From Roseiarcus sp963774195 (GTDB lineage: Bacteria; Pseudomonadota; Alphaproteobacteria; Rhizobiales; Beijerinckiaceae), in contig CAVZDY010000001.1 in assembly GCA_963774195.1 (NCBI GenBank), forward strand, positions 1,240,001-1,304,000: a stretch of DNA of 64,000 nt. The letters run 5' to 3'. Made by a program: the position numbers and the translations under genes. Shown here piece after piece: positions 1 to 8,347 of the stretch. The number at the start of each line of letters is the position of its first letter. The stretch's first letter is position 1. A model generated the notes under the pieces. The model saw only the letters and a list, made by a program, of their open reading frames with translations. It did no database searches and was not told the origin of the DNA.

Positions 1-450
1 ACCTATGCCGGTAGCGCCGACGCGGCCGTTACGGCGGCGCCGGAGCCCAGCGGACAGGCGGAAACGGCCTCCGGCGAAGTTCTGCCGCCGGAAGGCATCC
101 ATCCCGATGCCGGGCTTCAGCCGCCGCCCGGCGTGACCCAAGCGCAGGTCGAACGCGGCGCGCAGATCTTTCAGGGGCAGGTCGCCAACGGCACTTGCGC
201 CGGCTGCCATGGCGCGGACGCGAAGGGCTCCGCGATGGGCGCCGATCTGACGAGCGGCAAGTTCCTGTGGGGCGACGGCAGTCTGGGGGCCATCGCCCAC
301 ACGATCACCGCCGGGGTGGAGCACCCCAAGGAGCATTCCGGCGTCATGCCGCCGGACGGCGGCGTGCCGCTCTCCGAGGCCGACCTGACGGATGTCGCCG
401 CCTACATTTGGGCCTTGAGCCATCGCAACCCTAGGCATGCGGCGGATTAG
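1..450 (+). CDS. c-type cytochrome, C-terminal fragment
   Basis: The frame is open from the first base of the window, so the gene starts upstream and only about 149 C-terminal codons are present. After an Ala/Pro-rich linker comes a single class I cytochrome c fold with heme-binding CAGCH and a likely distal Met ligand in VMPPDGG. The end (DLTDVAAYIWAL) is the usual terminal helix. It should carry electrons in the periplasm, either free or as the tail domain of a larger membrane or dehydrogenase protein whose front is missing here. The partner oxidase or dehydrogenase cannot be named from this fragment. Confidence 0.8.
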   Translation, partial: TYAGSADAAVTAAPEPSGQAETASGEVLPPEGIHPDAGLQPPPGVTQAQVERGAQIFQGQVANGTCAGCHGADAKGSAMGADLTSGKFLWGDGSLGAIAHTITAGVEHPKEHSGVMPPDGGVPLSEADLTDVAAYIWALSHRNPRHAAD

Positions 451-572
451 AAGCCCGGCTGAGACGCACTCCTCGTCCGCTCGTTCGCCGCGCCTCGGCG
501 CGGCGAATTCGAGGTGCCGATTGTCGCCAAACGGCATATGGTGCGCCCCGATTTAGCGGAGCGTTGGCGCTT

Positions 573-1595
573 ATGAAGACAATCGGTTTCCTTTCGTTCG
601 GGCACTGGAGCCCGTCGTCGCACTCGCAGACCCGGTCGGCGTCAGACGCGCTGCTTCAGTCGATCGATCTGGCCGTCGCGGCCGAGGAGCTGGGCGCAGA
701 TGGGGCCTACTTCCGCATCCACCATTTCGCCCGCCAACTCGCCTCGCCCTTTCCGCTGCTGGCGGCGGTCGGAGCGAAGACCAGCCGCATCGAGATCGGC
801 ACGGCGGTCATCGACATGCGCTACGAGAACCCGCTCTATATGGCCGAGGACGCCGGCGCCGCGGACCTCATCGCCGGCGGGCGCTTGCAGCTCGGCATCA
901 GCCGGGGTTCGCCCGAGCAGGTCATCGAGGGCTGGCGCTATTTCGGCTACGGCCCGTCCGAAGGCCAGAGCGACGCCGACATGGGCCGGCGTCACGCGGA
1001 GGTCTTGCTCGACGTCCTGCGCGGCGAAGGCTTTGCGCAGCCCAATCCGCGGCCGATGTTCGCCAACCCGCCCGGCCTGCTGCGCGTCGAGCCCCATTCG
1101 GCGGGCCTGCGCGAGCGCATCTGGTGGGGCGCCGCCTCCGACGCCACCGCCGTCTGGGCGGCCAAGCTCGGGATGAACCTCCAGAGCTCGACGCTCAAGT
1201 TCGATGAAGGCGGACTTCCCTTCCATGTTCAGCAGGCCAACCAGATCAGGGCCTACCGCGAAGCCTGGAAGGCCGCCGGCCATGCTCGCGAGCCGCGCGT
1301 GTCGGTCAGCCGCAGCATCTTCGCGCTCGTCGATGACCGCGACCGCGCTTATTTCGGCCGCGACAACGAGAGCCACGACACGATCGGCTTCATCGAGGAA
1401 AACACACGGGCGATCTTCGGCCGCAGCTACGCCGCCGAGCCGGACGCCCTCGTCAAGGAACTGGCCCAGGACGAAGCGATCGCCGAAGCCGATACGTTGC
1501 TTCTGACGGTGCCCAATCAGCTCGGCGTCGCCTACAACGCGCATGTGATCGAGGCGATCCTGACCCAAGTCGCTCCGGCGCTGGGGTGGCGATGA
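573..1595 (+). CDS. LLM-class flavin-dependent monooxygenase (luciferase-like)
   Basis: A 340-residue protein of the bacterial luciferase-like TIM-barrel family, which uses reduced FMN supplied by a separate reductase to oxidise a substrate. The N-terminal strand MKTIGFLSFGHW, the stretch SPFPLLAAVGAKTSRIEIGTAV and the segment LQLGISRGSPEQ are typical of the family. ATG at 573 is preferred over an in-frame TTG at 564 because a GGAG-like site lies upstream at suitable distance from the ATG. It stands alone, convergent with the uracil-DNA glycosylase gene, with a palindromic repeat between them. Substrate is unknown. Confidence 0.85.
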   Translation: MKTIGFLSFGHWSPSSHSQTRSASDALLQSIDLAVAAEELGADGAYFRIHHFARQLASPFPLLAAVGAKTSRIEIGTAVIDMRYENPLYMAEDAGAADLIAGGRLQLGISRGSPEQVIEGWRYFGYGPSEGQSDADMGRRHAEVLLDVLRGEGFAQPNPRPMFANPPGLLRVEPHSAGLRERIWWGAASDATAVWAAKLGMNLQSSTLKFDEGGLPFHVQQANQIRAYREAWKAAGHAREPRVSVSRSIFALVDDRDRAYFGRDNESHDTIGFIEENTRAIFGRSYAAEPDALVKELAQDEAIAEADTLLLTVPNQLGVAYNAHVIEAILTQVAPALGWR

Positions 1596-1609
1596 GGCGG
1601 CACTCGCGA

Positions 1610-1782
1610 GCGCCCCTTCTCCCCTTGCGGGAGAAGGTGGCGCGCGAAGCGCGACGGATGAGGGGTCGCGCCGAGAGGCGCGGCTTCGGGACATCCTGTA
1701 ACCTTTTGAACGCTGGGTGCGGCGGCTACCCCTCATCCGGCCCTTCGGGCCACCTTCTCCCGCAAGGGGAGAAGGGATAAGC
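1610..1782. repeat. Dispersed long palindromic repeat, copy A
   Basis: The two arms carry CTTCTCCCCTTGCGGGAGAA and its reverse complement and both include GATGAGGGGT/ACCCCTCATC, separated by a variable centre. Related copies or half-copies lie near 20276, 35494, 38108 and 41364. Here it sits between two convergent genes and could fold into a long hairpin acting as a two-way terminator. Function is inference; the repeat structure is seen directly. Confidence 0.85.
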
Positions 1783-1796
1783 GCGGCCTATAGATC

Positions 1797-2678
1797 TCAA
1801 CCCGGCCCGCCCATCTCCGCCACCGCGGCGGCGAGCTTGCGCAGGTCCGCCCAGGCCTGGCGCTTGGCGGCGGGCTGGCGCAGCAGATAGGCGGGGTGGA
1901 ACATCGGCAGCGCTTTGATCGTCTCGCCGTCGTCGCCGGCATAGTCGCGCCAGACGCCGCGGGCTCGGATGATGCCGTCCTTAGTTCCGAGCAGGGTTTG
2001 CGTCGCCGACGCGCCGAGGAAGACGAGGAGGCGCGGGTTCACCAGCGCGATCTGACGGCGCATGAAAGGCAGGCAGATCGCGGTTTCCTGCGGCGTCGGC
2101 GTGCGATTGCCGGGCGGGCGCCAGGGGACGACGTTGGCGATATAGACCTTGGTCCGGTCAAGGCCGATCGAGGCGAGCATCCGGTCGAGCAACTGCCCGG
2201 CGCGGCCGACGAAGGGGCGGCCCAGCCGGTCCTCGTCGGCGCCGGGCGCTTCGCCGACCAGCATGATTTGGGCGTTCGGGGAGCCGTCGGCGAAGACGAG
2301 CTGCGTCGCCGTCGTCTTGAGGCCGCAGCCTTCGAAGCCCGACAGCGCGTTGCGCAATTCGTCGAGGTCGCGCGCCGCCGCCGCGATCTCGTGCGCCGAG
2401 CGGGCGGCTTCATCGGGCGCGGCGATCGGCGTCGCCGCCGTCCCAGGCGCGACGCGCGGCGGAGCAGGCTGGCCCGCCGAGGACGCCGCCAGCGCAGCCG
2501 AGGCCTGACGCGCTGGCTCGGCGGCTGCCGGCCGGGCGGCGGCTTTCGCCGCGCTCTCGGCGAAACGGTCGTGCGGCGTCTCGTCGATGGCAAGATCGAC
2601 GCCGGCTTCGACCCACCAACGCAACGCGTCAGCGGCCTCTTGCGCAGTCAGTGGACCGGATGGGGAGGACAGGCTCAT
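1797..2678 (-). CDS. Uracil-DNA glycosylase, family 4
   Basis: Removes uracil from DNA in base excision repair. The catalytic half shows GEAPGADEDRLGRPFVGRAG (family 4 motif 1 and following loop), VYIANVVPWRPPGNRTPTPQE and the motif MFHPAYLLR. Cysteines in EGCGLK and ICLPF fit the 4Fe-4S cluster of this family. About 100 N-terminal residues are Ala/Pro-rich and low complexity, as is common in alphaproteobacterial members. ATG at 2678 is chosen; an upstream in-frame GTG at 2714 is possible. The gene is divergent from the ETF-ubiquinone oxidoreductase gene. Confidence 0.9.
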   Translation of the reverse strand: MSLSSPSGPLTAQEAADALRWWVEAGVDLAIDETPHDRFAESAAKAAARPAAAEPARQASAALAASSAGQPAPPRVAPGTAATPIAAPDEAARSAHEIAAAARDLDELRNALSGFEGCGLKTTATQLVFADGSPNAQIMLVGEAPGADEDRLGRPFVGRAGQLLDRMLASIGLDRTKVYIANVVPWRPPGNRTPTPQETAICLPFMRRQIALVNPRLLVFLGASATQTLLGTKDGIIRARGVWRDYAGDDGETIKALPMFHPAYLLRQPAAKRQAWADLRKLAAAVAEMGGPG

Positions 2679-2830
2679 GGAGAGGACGTGAGAGAGACCC
2701 TTTTTCTCTAGCACGCAACGGCGATGCGACGAAACGCCGTCAACTTTCCCGCTGGACCTGTTGAATTAGCGCTTGCGTTTTTTCGCAGCGCGCAATCTTG
2801 TTTCGGCGGTTGTGGAGGACGAGAGCAAGA

Positions 2831-4507
2831 ATGGCCAGTGAAAGCGAGCTGCCCCCGCGGGAGGCGATGGAATATGACGTCGTCATCGTAGGCGCGGGGC
2901 CGGCCGGTCTTGCCGCGGCGATCCGGCTCAAGCAACTCAATCCCGACATTTCGGTCGTCGTGGTCGAAAAGGGCTCCGTGGTCGGCGCGCATATCCTCTC
3001 CGGCGCGGTGATCGATCCGATCGGTCTCGACCGGCTGTTGCCGGACTGGCGCCAGGACCCAGAGCGCCCGCTCAAGACCGAGGTTGCGGCCGACCACTTC
3101 TATCTGCTCGGGCCGTCGGGCGGGGTCAAACTGCCGAATTGGCCGATGCCGCGCCTGATGAGCAATCACGGCAACTTCATCGGCTCGCTCGGCGCCGTCA
3201 CGCGCTGGCTCGCCGCGCGCGCCGAGGCGCTGGGCGTCGAGATCTATCCGGGTTTCGCCGCCGTCGAGGCGCTCTATGGCGACAACGGCGAAGTCGTCGG
3301 CGTCGCCACGGGCGACATGGGAATCGGCCGCGATGGCGAGCCGACCGGGAATTTCACCCGCGGCATGGAGCTGCGCGGCAAATATACCCTCCTCGGCGAG
3401 GGCGCGCGCGGCTCGCTCTCCAAAGAGATCATCGCCCGCTACAAGCTGGACGAGGGGCGCGACCCGCAGAAATTCGGCATTGGCCTCAAGGAGATCTGGC
3501 AGGTCGCGCCGGGCAAGTTCCGTCCGGGCCTGGTGCAGCACAGCTTCGGATGGCCGCTCGGCCGAGGCTCGAGCGGCGGGTCGTTTCTCTATCACTACGA
3601 CGAGGGGCTGGTTTCGGTCGGCTTCGTCGTCCATCTCAACTATCAGAATCCGACCCTGTCGCCGTTCGACGAGTTCCAGCGGTTCAAGACCCACCCGCTG
3701 GTCCGCGACACTTTCGAGGGCGGCAAGCGCCTCGCCTATGGCGCGCGCGCGATTTCCTCGGGCGGCTGGCAGTCGGTGCCCAAGCTCGCCTTCCCCGGCG
3801 GCGCGCTGATCGGCTGCGCGGCCGGCTTCGTCAATTTCGCCCGCATCAAGGGCTCGCACAATGCGATCCTGTCCGGCATGCTGGCGGCGGAAAAGGCGCA
3901 CGAGGCGCTTGCCGCCGGTCGCGCCAACGACGTGCTCTCGACCTACGAGGACTCCTGGCGCGGCTCGGACATCGGCCGCGATCTCTTCAAGGTGCGCAAC
4001 GTCAAGCCACTGTGGTCGAAGCTCGGGCTCGCCGTCGGCGTCGCCTGCGGCGCCCTCGACATGTGGACCAACGAGCTGTTGGGCTTCTCGCTTTTCGGCA
4101 CGATGAAGCACGGCAAGCCGGACAGCGCGACGCTGAAGCCGCTCGCCGAAGTCGCTCCCATTGTCTATCCGAAGCCGGACGGCCGCATCTCGTTCGACAA
4201 GGCCTCGTCGGTTTTCCTTTCCAACACCAACCACGAGGAGAACCAGCCGGTCCATCTGCGCTTGCGCGATCCCGCCGTCCCGATTCGGGACAATTTGCCG
4301 GAATACGGCGAGCCGGCGCGCCTCTATTGCCCGGCGGGCGTCTACGAGGTCGTCTACGCCAACGAGGCCGAGCGCTCCGATCCGCGATTCGTCATCAATG
4401 CGCAGAACTGCGTCCACTGCAAAACCTGCGACATCAAAGACCCCGCGCAGAACATTGATTGGACGCCGCCCGAGGGCGGCGGGGGGCCCAATTACCCGGA
4501 TATGTGA
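2831..4507 (+). CDS. Electron transfer flavoprotein-ubiquinone oxidoreductase
   Basis: A 558-residue inner-membrane flavoprotein that passes electrons from reduced ETF, and so from acyl-CoA and other dehydrogenases, to ubiquinone. The FAD-binding motif VVIVGAGPAGLAAAIRL is at residues 18-34. The C-terminus has the 4Fe-4S cluster ligands: an upstream Cys in LYCPAGVYEV, then NCVHCKTCDIKDP. The ending PEGGGGPNYPDM is diagnostic of ETF-QO. GGAGGA lies about 15 bases before ATG 2831. A 625-codon open frame on the opposite strand is a codon-bias shadow. The fatty-acid type genes near 56-58 kb are possible functional partners. Confidence 0.96.
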   Translation: MASESELPPREAMEYDVVIVGAGPAGLAAAIRLKQLNPDISVVVVEKGSVVGAHILSGAVIDPIGLDRLLPDWRQDPERPLKTEVAADHFYLLGPSGGVKLPNWPMPRLMSNHGNFIGSLGAVTRWLAARAEALGVEIYPGFAAVEALYGDNGEVVGVATGDMGIGRDGEPTGNFTRGMELRGKYTLLGEGARGSLSKEIIARYKLDEGRDPQKFGIGLKEIWQVAPGKFRPGLVQHSFGWPLGRGSSGGSFLYHYDEGLVSVGFVVHLNYQNPTLSPFDEFQRFKTHPLVRDTFEGGKRLAYGARAISSGGWQSVPKLAFPGGALIGCAAGFVNFARIKGSHNAILSGMLAAEKAHEALAAGRANDVLSTYEDSWRGSDIGRDLFKVRNVKPLWSKLGLAVGVACGALDMWTNELLGFSLFGTMKHGKPDSATLKPLAEVAPIVYPKPDGRISFDKASSVFLSNTNHEENQPVHLRLRDPAVPIRDNLPEYGEPARLYCPAGVYEVVYANEAERSDPRFVINAQNCVHCKTCDIKDPAQNIDWTPPEGGGGPNYPDM

Positions 4508-4618
4508 TCGGGCCGCGCGGTTCGTGGAGAGGTCGGCGCGAATGCGCCACTTTTCCCTGAGAACATTTCCGAGGTAGAACCTCACCTTTCGCGCCGATCG
4601 TCAAACCTCAAAAAGGGA

Positions 4619-6445
4619 ATGTCAAACGTGCCAGGCAAGCCTTTGACCCGCGTCCGCGGACGTCTCTTGCATACGCTGCTTGCCGGCGGCGCAGTTTTCT
4701 TGGGAACGACCGCCGCCCAGGCGGCCGAGCCCGAGAACGCCGCCATCCAAATCGGCGACACGCAATCGGGCAACTATCTTTCCGCGCTCGTCGCGGGCTC
4801 CGACCGCGACACTGCCGCCGCAGCGGTCTATTTTCGCGAGGCGCTGCGCGCCGACCCGCGCAATCCAGACCTCATCGAACGCGCCTTCGCCGCGGAGCTC
4901 GCGGACGGCGAAGCCAACCAAAGCTTCCCGCTGGCCGAGCGCCTGATCCAGCGCGATCCCGGCAACAGCCTCGCGCATCTCACGCTCGCCGTCCGATCCA
5001 TCGCGACCGGTCAGTTCGCCGCGGCGCGCGCGCAAGTGAGCACAGGCGAAGCGGGGCGCGCGCATGATCTCACGACGACGCTGATCACCGCCTGGAGCTA
5101 CGCCGGCGCGTTTGATTTGCGCCACGCGCTCGAGACGCTCGACCGCATTCGCGATCCGAACCTCGCGGTGTTTCGCGACTATCACGCCGGATTGATCGCC
5201 GATCTGCTCGGCGACGTGCCGGAAGCGCAGCGCCGGCTCAAGACCGCTTACGAGGCCGACAAGAACACCCTGCGCCTGGCGGACGCCTATGCGCGCTTCT
5301 TGGCGCGCCACAACGACGTCGATGGCGCGAAGAAAGTCTACGCCGACTTCGACCAAGTCGTCCCGCACCATCCCCTGATTACGAGCGCGCTCGCCGATCT
5401 CAACGCCGGCAAGTCGCTCACGGCGGTGGTGCGCAATCCGCGCGACGGCGTCGCCGAGGCGCTCTATGGCCTGGGCGGGGCGGGCAACCGCGAGGGCGAC
5501 GAACTGGCGGCGCTCATCTACCTGCGCCTCGCGCTGTACCTGCGCCCCGATCACGATCTGGCGGCGGTCACGGTCGCCAATCTGTTCGAGGATCTCAAGC
5601 GCAACGACGAGGCGATTCAGTCCTACGAGCTCGTGCCCGCGGCCTCGCCGATGCATGAAAGCGCGCAAATTCAGGCGGCGCTCGAAATGGAGACGACCGG
5701 ACAAACCGACGAGGGAATGAAGCACCTGCAAGACATCGTCGCCGCTCATCCGACCGACGTCGACGCCTGGAGCGCGCTCGGCGGCTTGCAGCGTTCGAGC
5801 AAGAAGTTCGATGAGGCCGTGGTCTCCTATGACAAGGCGATCAGCTTGACGCCGCATCCGGACCGCAGCAACTGGACCTTGTTCTATTTCCGCGGCATCT
5901 GCTTCGAGCGCTCGAAGCAGTGGCCGAAGGCGGAAGCCGATTTCAAGAAGGCGCTCGAGCTCTATCCCGACCAGCCTTTGGTGCTCAATTATCTCGGCTA
6001 TTCCTGGGTCGATAAGGGCGTCAATCTCGACGAGGCGTTCAAGATGCTGCGCCGGGCGGTCGATTTGCGTCCGAGCGACGGCTATATCGTCGATAGCCTC
6101 GGCTGGGCCAACTACAAGCTCGGCCACTACACCGAGGCGGCCGAGGAGCTTGAGAAGGCGATCGATCTCAAGCCCGCCGATCCTGTCGTCAACGACCATC
6201 TTGGCGACGCCTACTGGCATGTGAATCGCAAGATCGAGGCGCATTTCCAGTGGAACCACGCGCGGGACATGCAGCCCGAGCCGGAAGACCTGCCGAATAT
6301 CCTCAAGAAGATCGAGTTCGGCCTGGCGGACGATCCGCCGAAAGCCACGCCGGCCGCTGACGCCGCTCCGGCGCCGGCTCAGCCGGCTCCTGCCGCCGCC
6401 GCGCCAGCGCAGGGCGCTTCGCCGGACTCCAAGAACGGCGGCTAG
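4619..6445 (+). CDS. Exported tetratricopeptide-repeat protein
   Basis: A 608-residue protein with an N-terminal signal peptide (RLLHTLLAGGAVFLGTTAAQA) and repeated TPR helices. Clear repeats include WSALGGLQRSSKKFDEAVVSYDKAISL, cut here to its pattern W-x2-LG-x8-A-x3-Y-x-KAI, and others around LNYLGYSWVDKG and VNDHLGDAYWHV. The tail is Ala/Pro-rich and low complexity. TPR proteins of this kind act as protein-protein scaffolds in the periplasm or outer membrane. A strong AAAAAGGGA ribosome site precedes the ATG. It is followed after 2 bases by ispE, so they are probably co-transcribed. No specific partner can be named. Confidence 0.85.
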   Translation: MSNVPGKPLTRVRGRLLHTLLAGGAVFLGTTAAQAAEPENAAIQIGDTQSGNYLSALVAGSDRDTAAAAVYFREALRADPRNPDLIERAFAAELADGEANQSFPLAERLIQRDPGNSLAHLTLAVRSIATGQFAAARAQVSTGEAGRAHDLTTTLITAWSYAGAFDLRHALETLDRIRDPNLAVFRDYHAGLIADLLGDVPEAQRRLKTAYEADKNTLRLADAYARFLARHNDVDGAKKVYADFDQVVPHHPLITSALADLNAGKSLTAVVRNPRDGVAEALYGLGGAGNREGDELAALIYLRLALYLRPDHDLAAVTVANLFEDLKRNDEAIQSYELVPAASPMHESAQIQAALEMETTGQTDEGMKHLQDIVAAHPTDVDAWSALGGLQRSSKKFDEAVVSYDKAISLTPHPDRSNWTLFYFRGICFERSKQWPKAEADFKKALELYPDQPLVLNYLGYSWVDKGVNLDEAFKMLRRAVDLRPSDGYIVDSLGWANYKLGHYTEAAEELEKAIDLKPADPVVNDHLGDAYWHVNRKIEAHFQWNHARDMQPEPEDLPNILKKIEFGLADDPPKATPAADAAPAPAQPAPAAAAPAQGASPDSKNGG

Positions 6446-6447
6446 GA

Positions 6448-7332
6448 TTGCGCGCGCCGACGTCGTCCCGGCTTTGGCGGGCTCCCGCCAAGGTCAACCT
6501 CACGCTGCACGTCGTTGGGCGCCGCTCCGACGGCTGGCACGAGCTCGACAGCGTCGTCGCCTTCACCGGCCGCGGCGACTGGCTGCGCTTCGAGCCGGCC
6601 GACGGCCTCTCTCTCGTGGTGGAAGGACCGACGGGCGCCGCAGCGGGTCCCAACGACGACAATCTCGTCTTGCGCGCCGCTCGTGCGCTCGCGGAGCGGG
6701 CGCCGGGGATCAGGCTCGGGCGGTTCCACTTGCGAAAGAGCCTGCCGGTTGCGGCAGGACTCGGCGGCGGATCGTCGGACGCTGCGGCGGCGCTGCGGGC
6801 GCTGGCGCATGAGAACGGGATCGCGGCCAACGACGAGCGCCTTTGGGCCGCGGCGCGCACCGTCGGCGCGGATGTGTCGGTTTGCCTCGCCGCGAGGGCC
6901 TGCGTGATGACGGGGCTCGGCGAACGGCTGAGCCCGCCGCTCGCCGCGCCGCCCCTGTTCGCGGTGCTCGCCAATCCGGGCGCGCCGGTCGCAACCCCGG
7001 CGGTCTTCGCGGGTCTCGGGCTCGCCAAGGGGGAATCCGGCCAGCCGGTCCCGACGATGCGCCTCGACGAGCGCCGCGATCGTTCGGGCTTCGTCGCGGC
7101 GCTTCGGAATGGGCGCAACGACTTGCAGCAAAGCGCGATCGCCATCGCCCCCGTCATCGCCGAGACGCTCGCGGCGTTGGAGCGAACCGCCGGCGCCGGG
7201 CTCGTGCGTATGTCGGGCTCCGGCGCGACCTGCTTTGCGCTTTACGAACATCGCCACACGGCCGCCAAGGCGGCGACAAGCCTTCGCCGCGCTCATCCCG
7301 AGTGGTGGGTGTGCGCGACCGTGCTGCGCTAG
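6448..7332 (+). CDS. ispE: 4-diphosphocytidyl-2-C-methyl-D-erythritol kinase
   Basis: Phosphorylates CDP-methylerythritol in the non-mevalonate (MEP) route to isopentenyl diphosphate. It is a GHMP kinase of 294 residues. The N-terminal APAKVNLTLHVVGRRSDGWHEL motif and the ATP-binding loop PVAAGLGGGSSDAAAALRAL are clear, with the late motif MSGSGATCFALY. TTG at 6448 follows the preceding stop by 2 bases, so translation may be coupled to the TPR gene. Isoprenoid supply also links it to the polyprenyl diphosphate synthase gene at 40274. Confidence 0.95.
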   Translation: MRAPTSSRLWRAPAKVNLTLHVVGRRSDGWHELDSVVAFTGRGDWLRFEPADGLSLVVEGPTGAAAGPNDDNLVLRAARALAERAPGIRLGRFHLRKSLPVAAGLGGGSSDAAAALRALAHENGIAANDERLWAAARTVGADVSVCLAARACVMTGLGERLSPPLAAPPLFAVLANPGAPVATPAVFAGLGLAKGESGQPVPTMRLDERRDRSGFVAALRNGRNDLQQSAIAIAPVIAETLAALERTAGAGLVRMSGSGATCFALYEHRHTAAKAATSLRRAHPEWWVCATVLR

Positions 7333-7384
7333 CGGGCCGCCCGGCGCCGCTCTATAAAAGCAGCTTCCCGTTGTGAGTTGAAAG

Positions 7385-8347
7385 ATGCGTCTCGTCGCCA
7401 CACCCGCCAATCCGATCCCGGAGGGCGCGATCGTCGCCACTGTGCGCGCGGTCGACGGCGTCAGGCTCCGCACTGCGCGATGGACGCCGCCGGTCGCGGT
7501 AAGGGGAACGGTGGCGTTGCTCGGCGGGCGCGCCGAATTCATCGAGAAATATTTCGAGACGATACAGGATCTCCTCGATCGCGGTTTCGCTGTCGCGGTC
7601 ATGGACTGGCGCGGTCAGGGCGGTTCGACGCGCCAATTGAACAACCCGCGCAAGGGGCACATCGACGATTTTTCGCTCTATGAACGCGATCTCGAAGCCT
7701 TCGTCAGCGAGGTGCTCGGCCCGTGTTGCCCGCAGCCCTGGTTCGGACTTAGCCATTCCATGGGCGGGGCGATCGTGCTCGCCTCGGCGCGCGCCGGCCG
7801 CTGCCCATTCGAGCGCGTCGTCATGACGTCGCCGATGATCGCTCTGGCGGGACTGCGCAATCCCGGCCTCGTGCGCTTCCTCGCGGAGGCGCTCGATGCG
7901 GTCGGCCTCGGCGGCGCTTTCGCGCCCGGCGGCAGTTCGGCGATCGTCTCGGCGGCGCCGTTCGAGGGAAATCCGCTGACCTCGGATCCCGCGCGCTACG
8001 CACGGATGGCGAGCGTGGTGGCCGAGGAGCCCGCGCTCGGCCTCGGTTGGCCGACGGTCGGCTGGCTCAACGCCGCCTTCCGCCTGATGCGCGCATTCGA
8101 GGACCCGGAGTTCCCGCGCCGGACGCTGACCCCGATTCTGGTGGTCGCGGCCGGCGCCGACCGCGTCACCGATACGCGCGCGGCGGAGCGCTTCGCCTCG
8201 CGGCTGCGGGCCGGGCGGATCATCGTCGTTGAAGGGGCTGCGCATGAACTGATGGTGGAGCGCGACCACTTCCGCGACCGATTTTGGGCCGCCTTCGACG
8301 CGTTCATCCCGGGCGTCGAAGCCGAGAAGGCGCGGGCGACCTCGTGA
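7385..8347 (+). CDS. Alpha/beta hydrolase, lysophospholipase-like
   Basis: A 320-residue serine hydrolase of the monoacylglycerol lipase/lysophospholipase (PldB) type. The nucleophile elbow GLSHSMGG, the oxyanion region MDWRGQGGSTR, an acid in AAGADRVTD and the catalytic His in GAAHELMVERDHFRD form the expected triad order Ser-Asp-His. No signal peptide is seen, so it is probably cytoplasmic. Its stop overlaps the GTG start of the next glycosyltransferase gene by 4 bases, showing an operon. Natural substrate is not known. Confidence 0.88.
   Translation: MRLVATPANPIPEGAIVATVRAVDGVRLRTARWTPPVAVRGTVALLGGRAEFIEKYFETIQDLLDRGFAVAVMDWRGQGGSTRQLNNPRKGHIDDFSLYERDLEAFVSEVLGPCCPQPWFGLSHSMGGAIVLASARAGRCPFERVVMTSPMIALAGLRNPGLVRFLAEALDAVGLGGAFAPGGSSAIVSAAPFEGNPLTSDPARYARMASVVAEEPALGLGWPTVGWLNAAFRLMRAFEDPEFPRRTLTPILVVAAGADRVTDTRAAERFASRLRAGRIIVVEGAAHELMVERDHFRDRFWAAFDAFIPGVEAEKARATS

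Noticed and set aside
1586..1780. 64-codon frame across repeat copy A
   Set aside because: It is encoded almost wholly by the palindromic repeat and has no ribosome site.
2708..4585. 625-codon open frame antisense to the ETF-ubiquinone oxidoreductase gene
   Set aside because: It is rich in Arg/Asp/Val repeats with no recognisable domain and fully mirrors a conserved gene; high-GC codon bias creates such frames.
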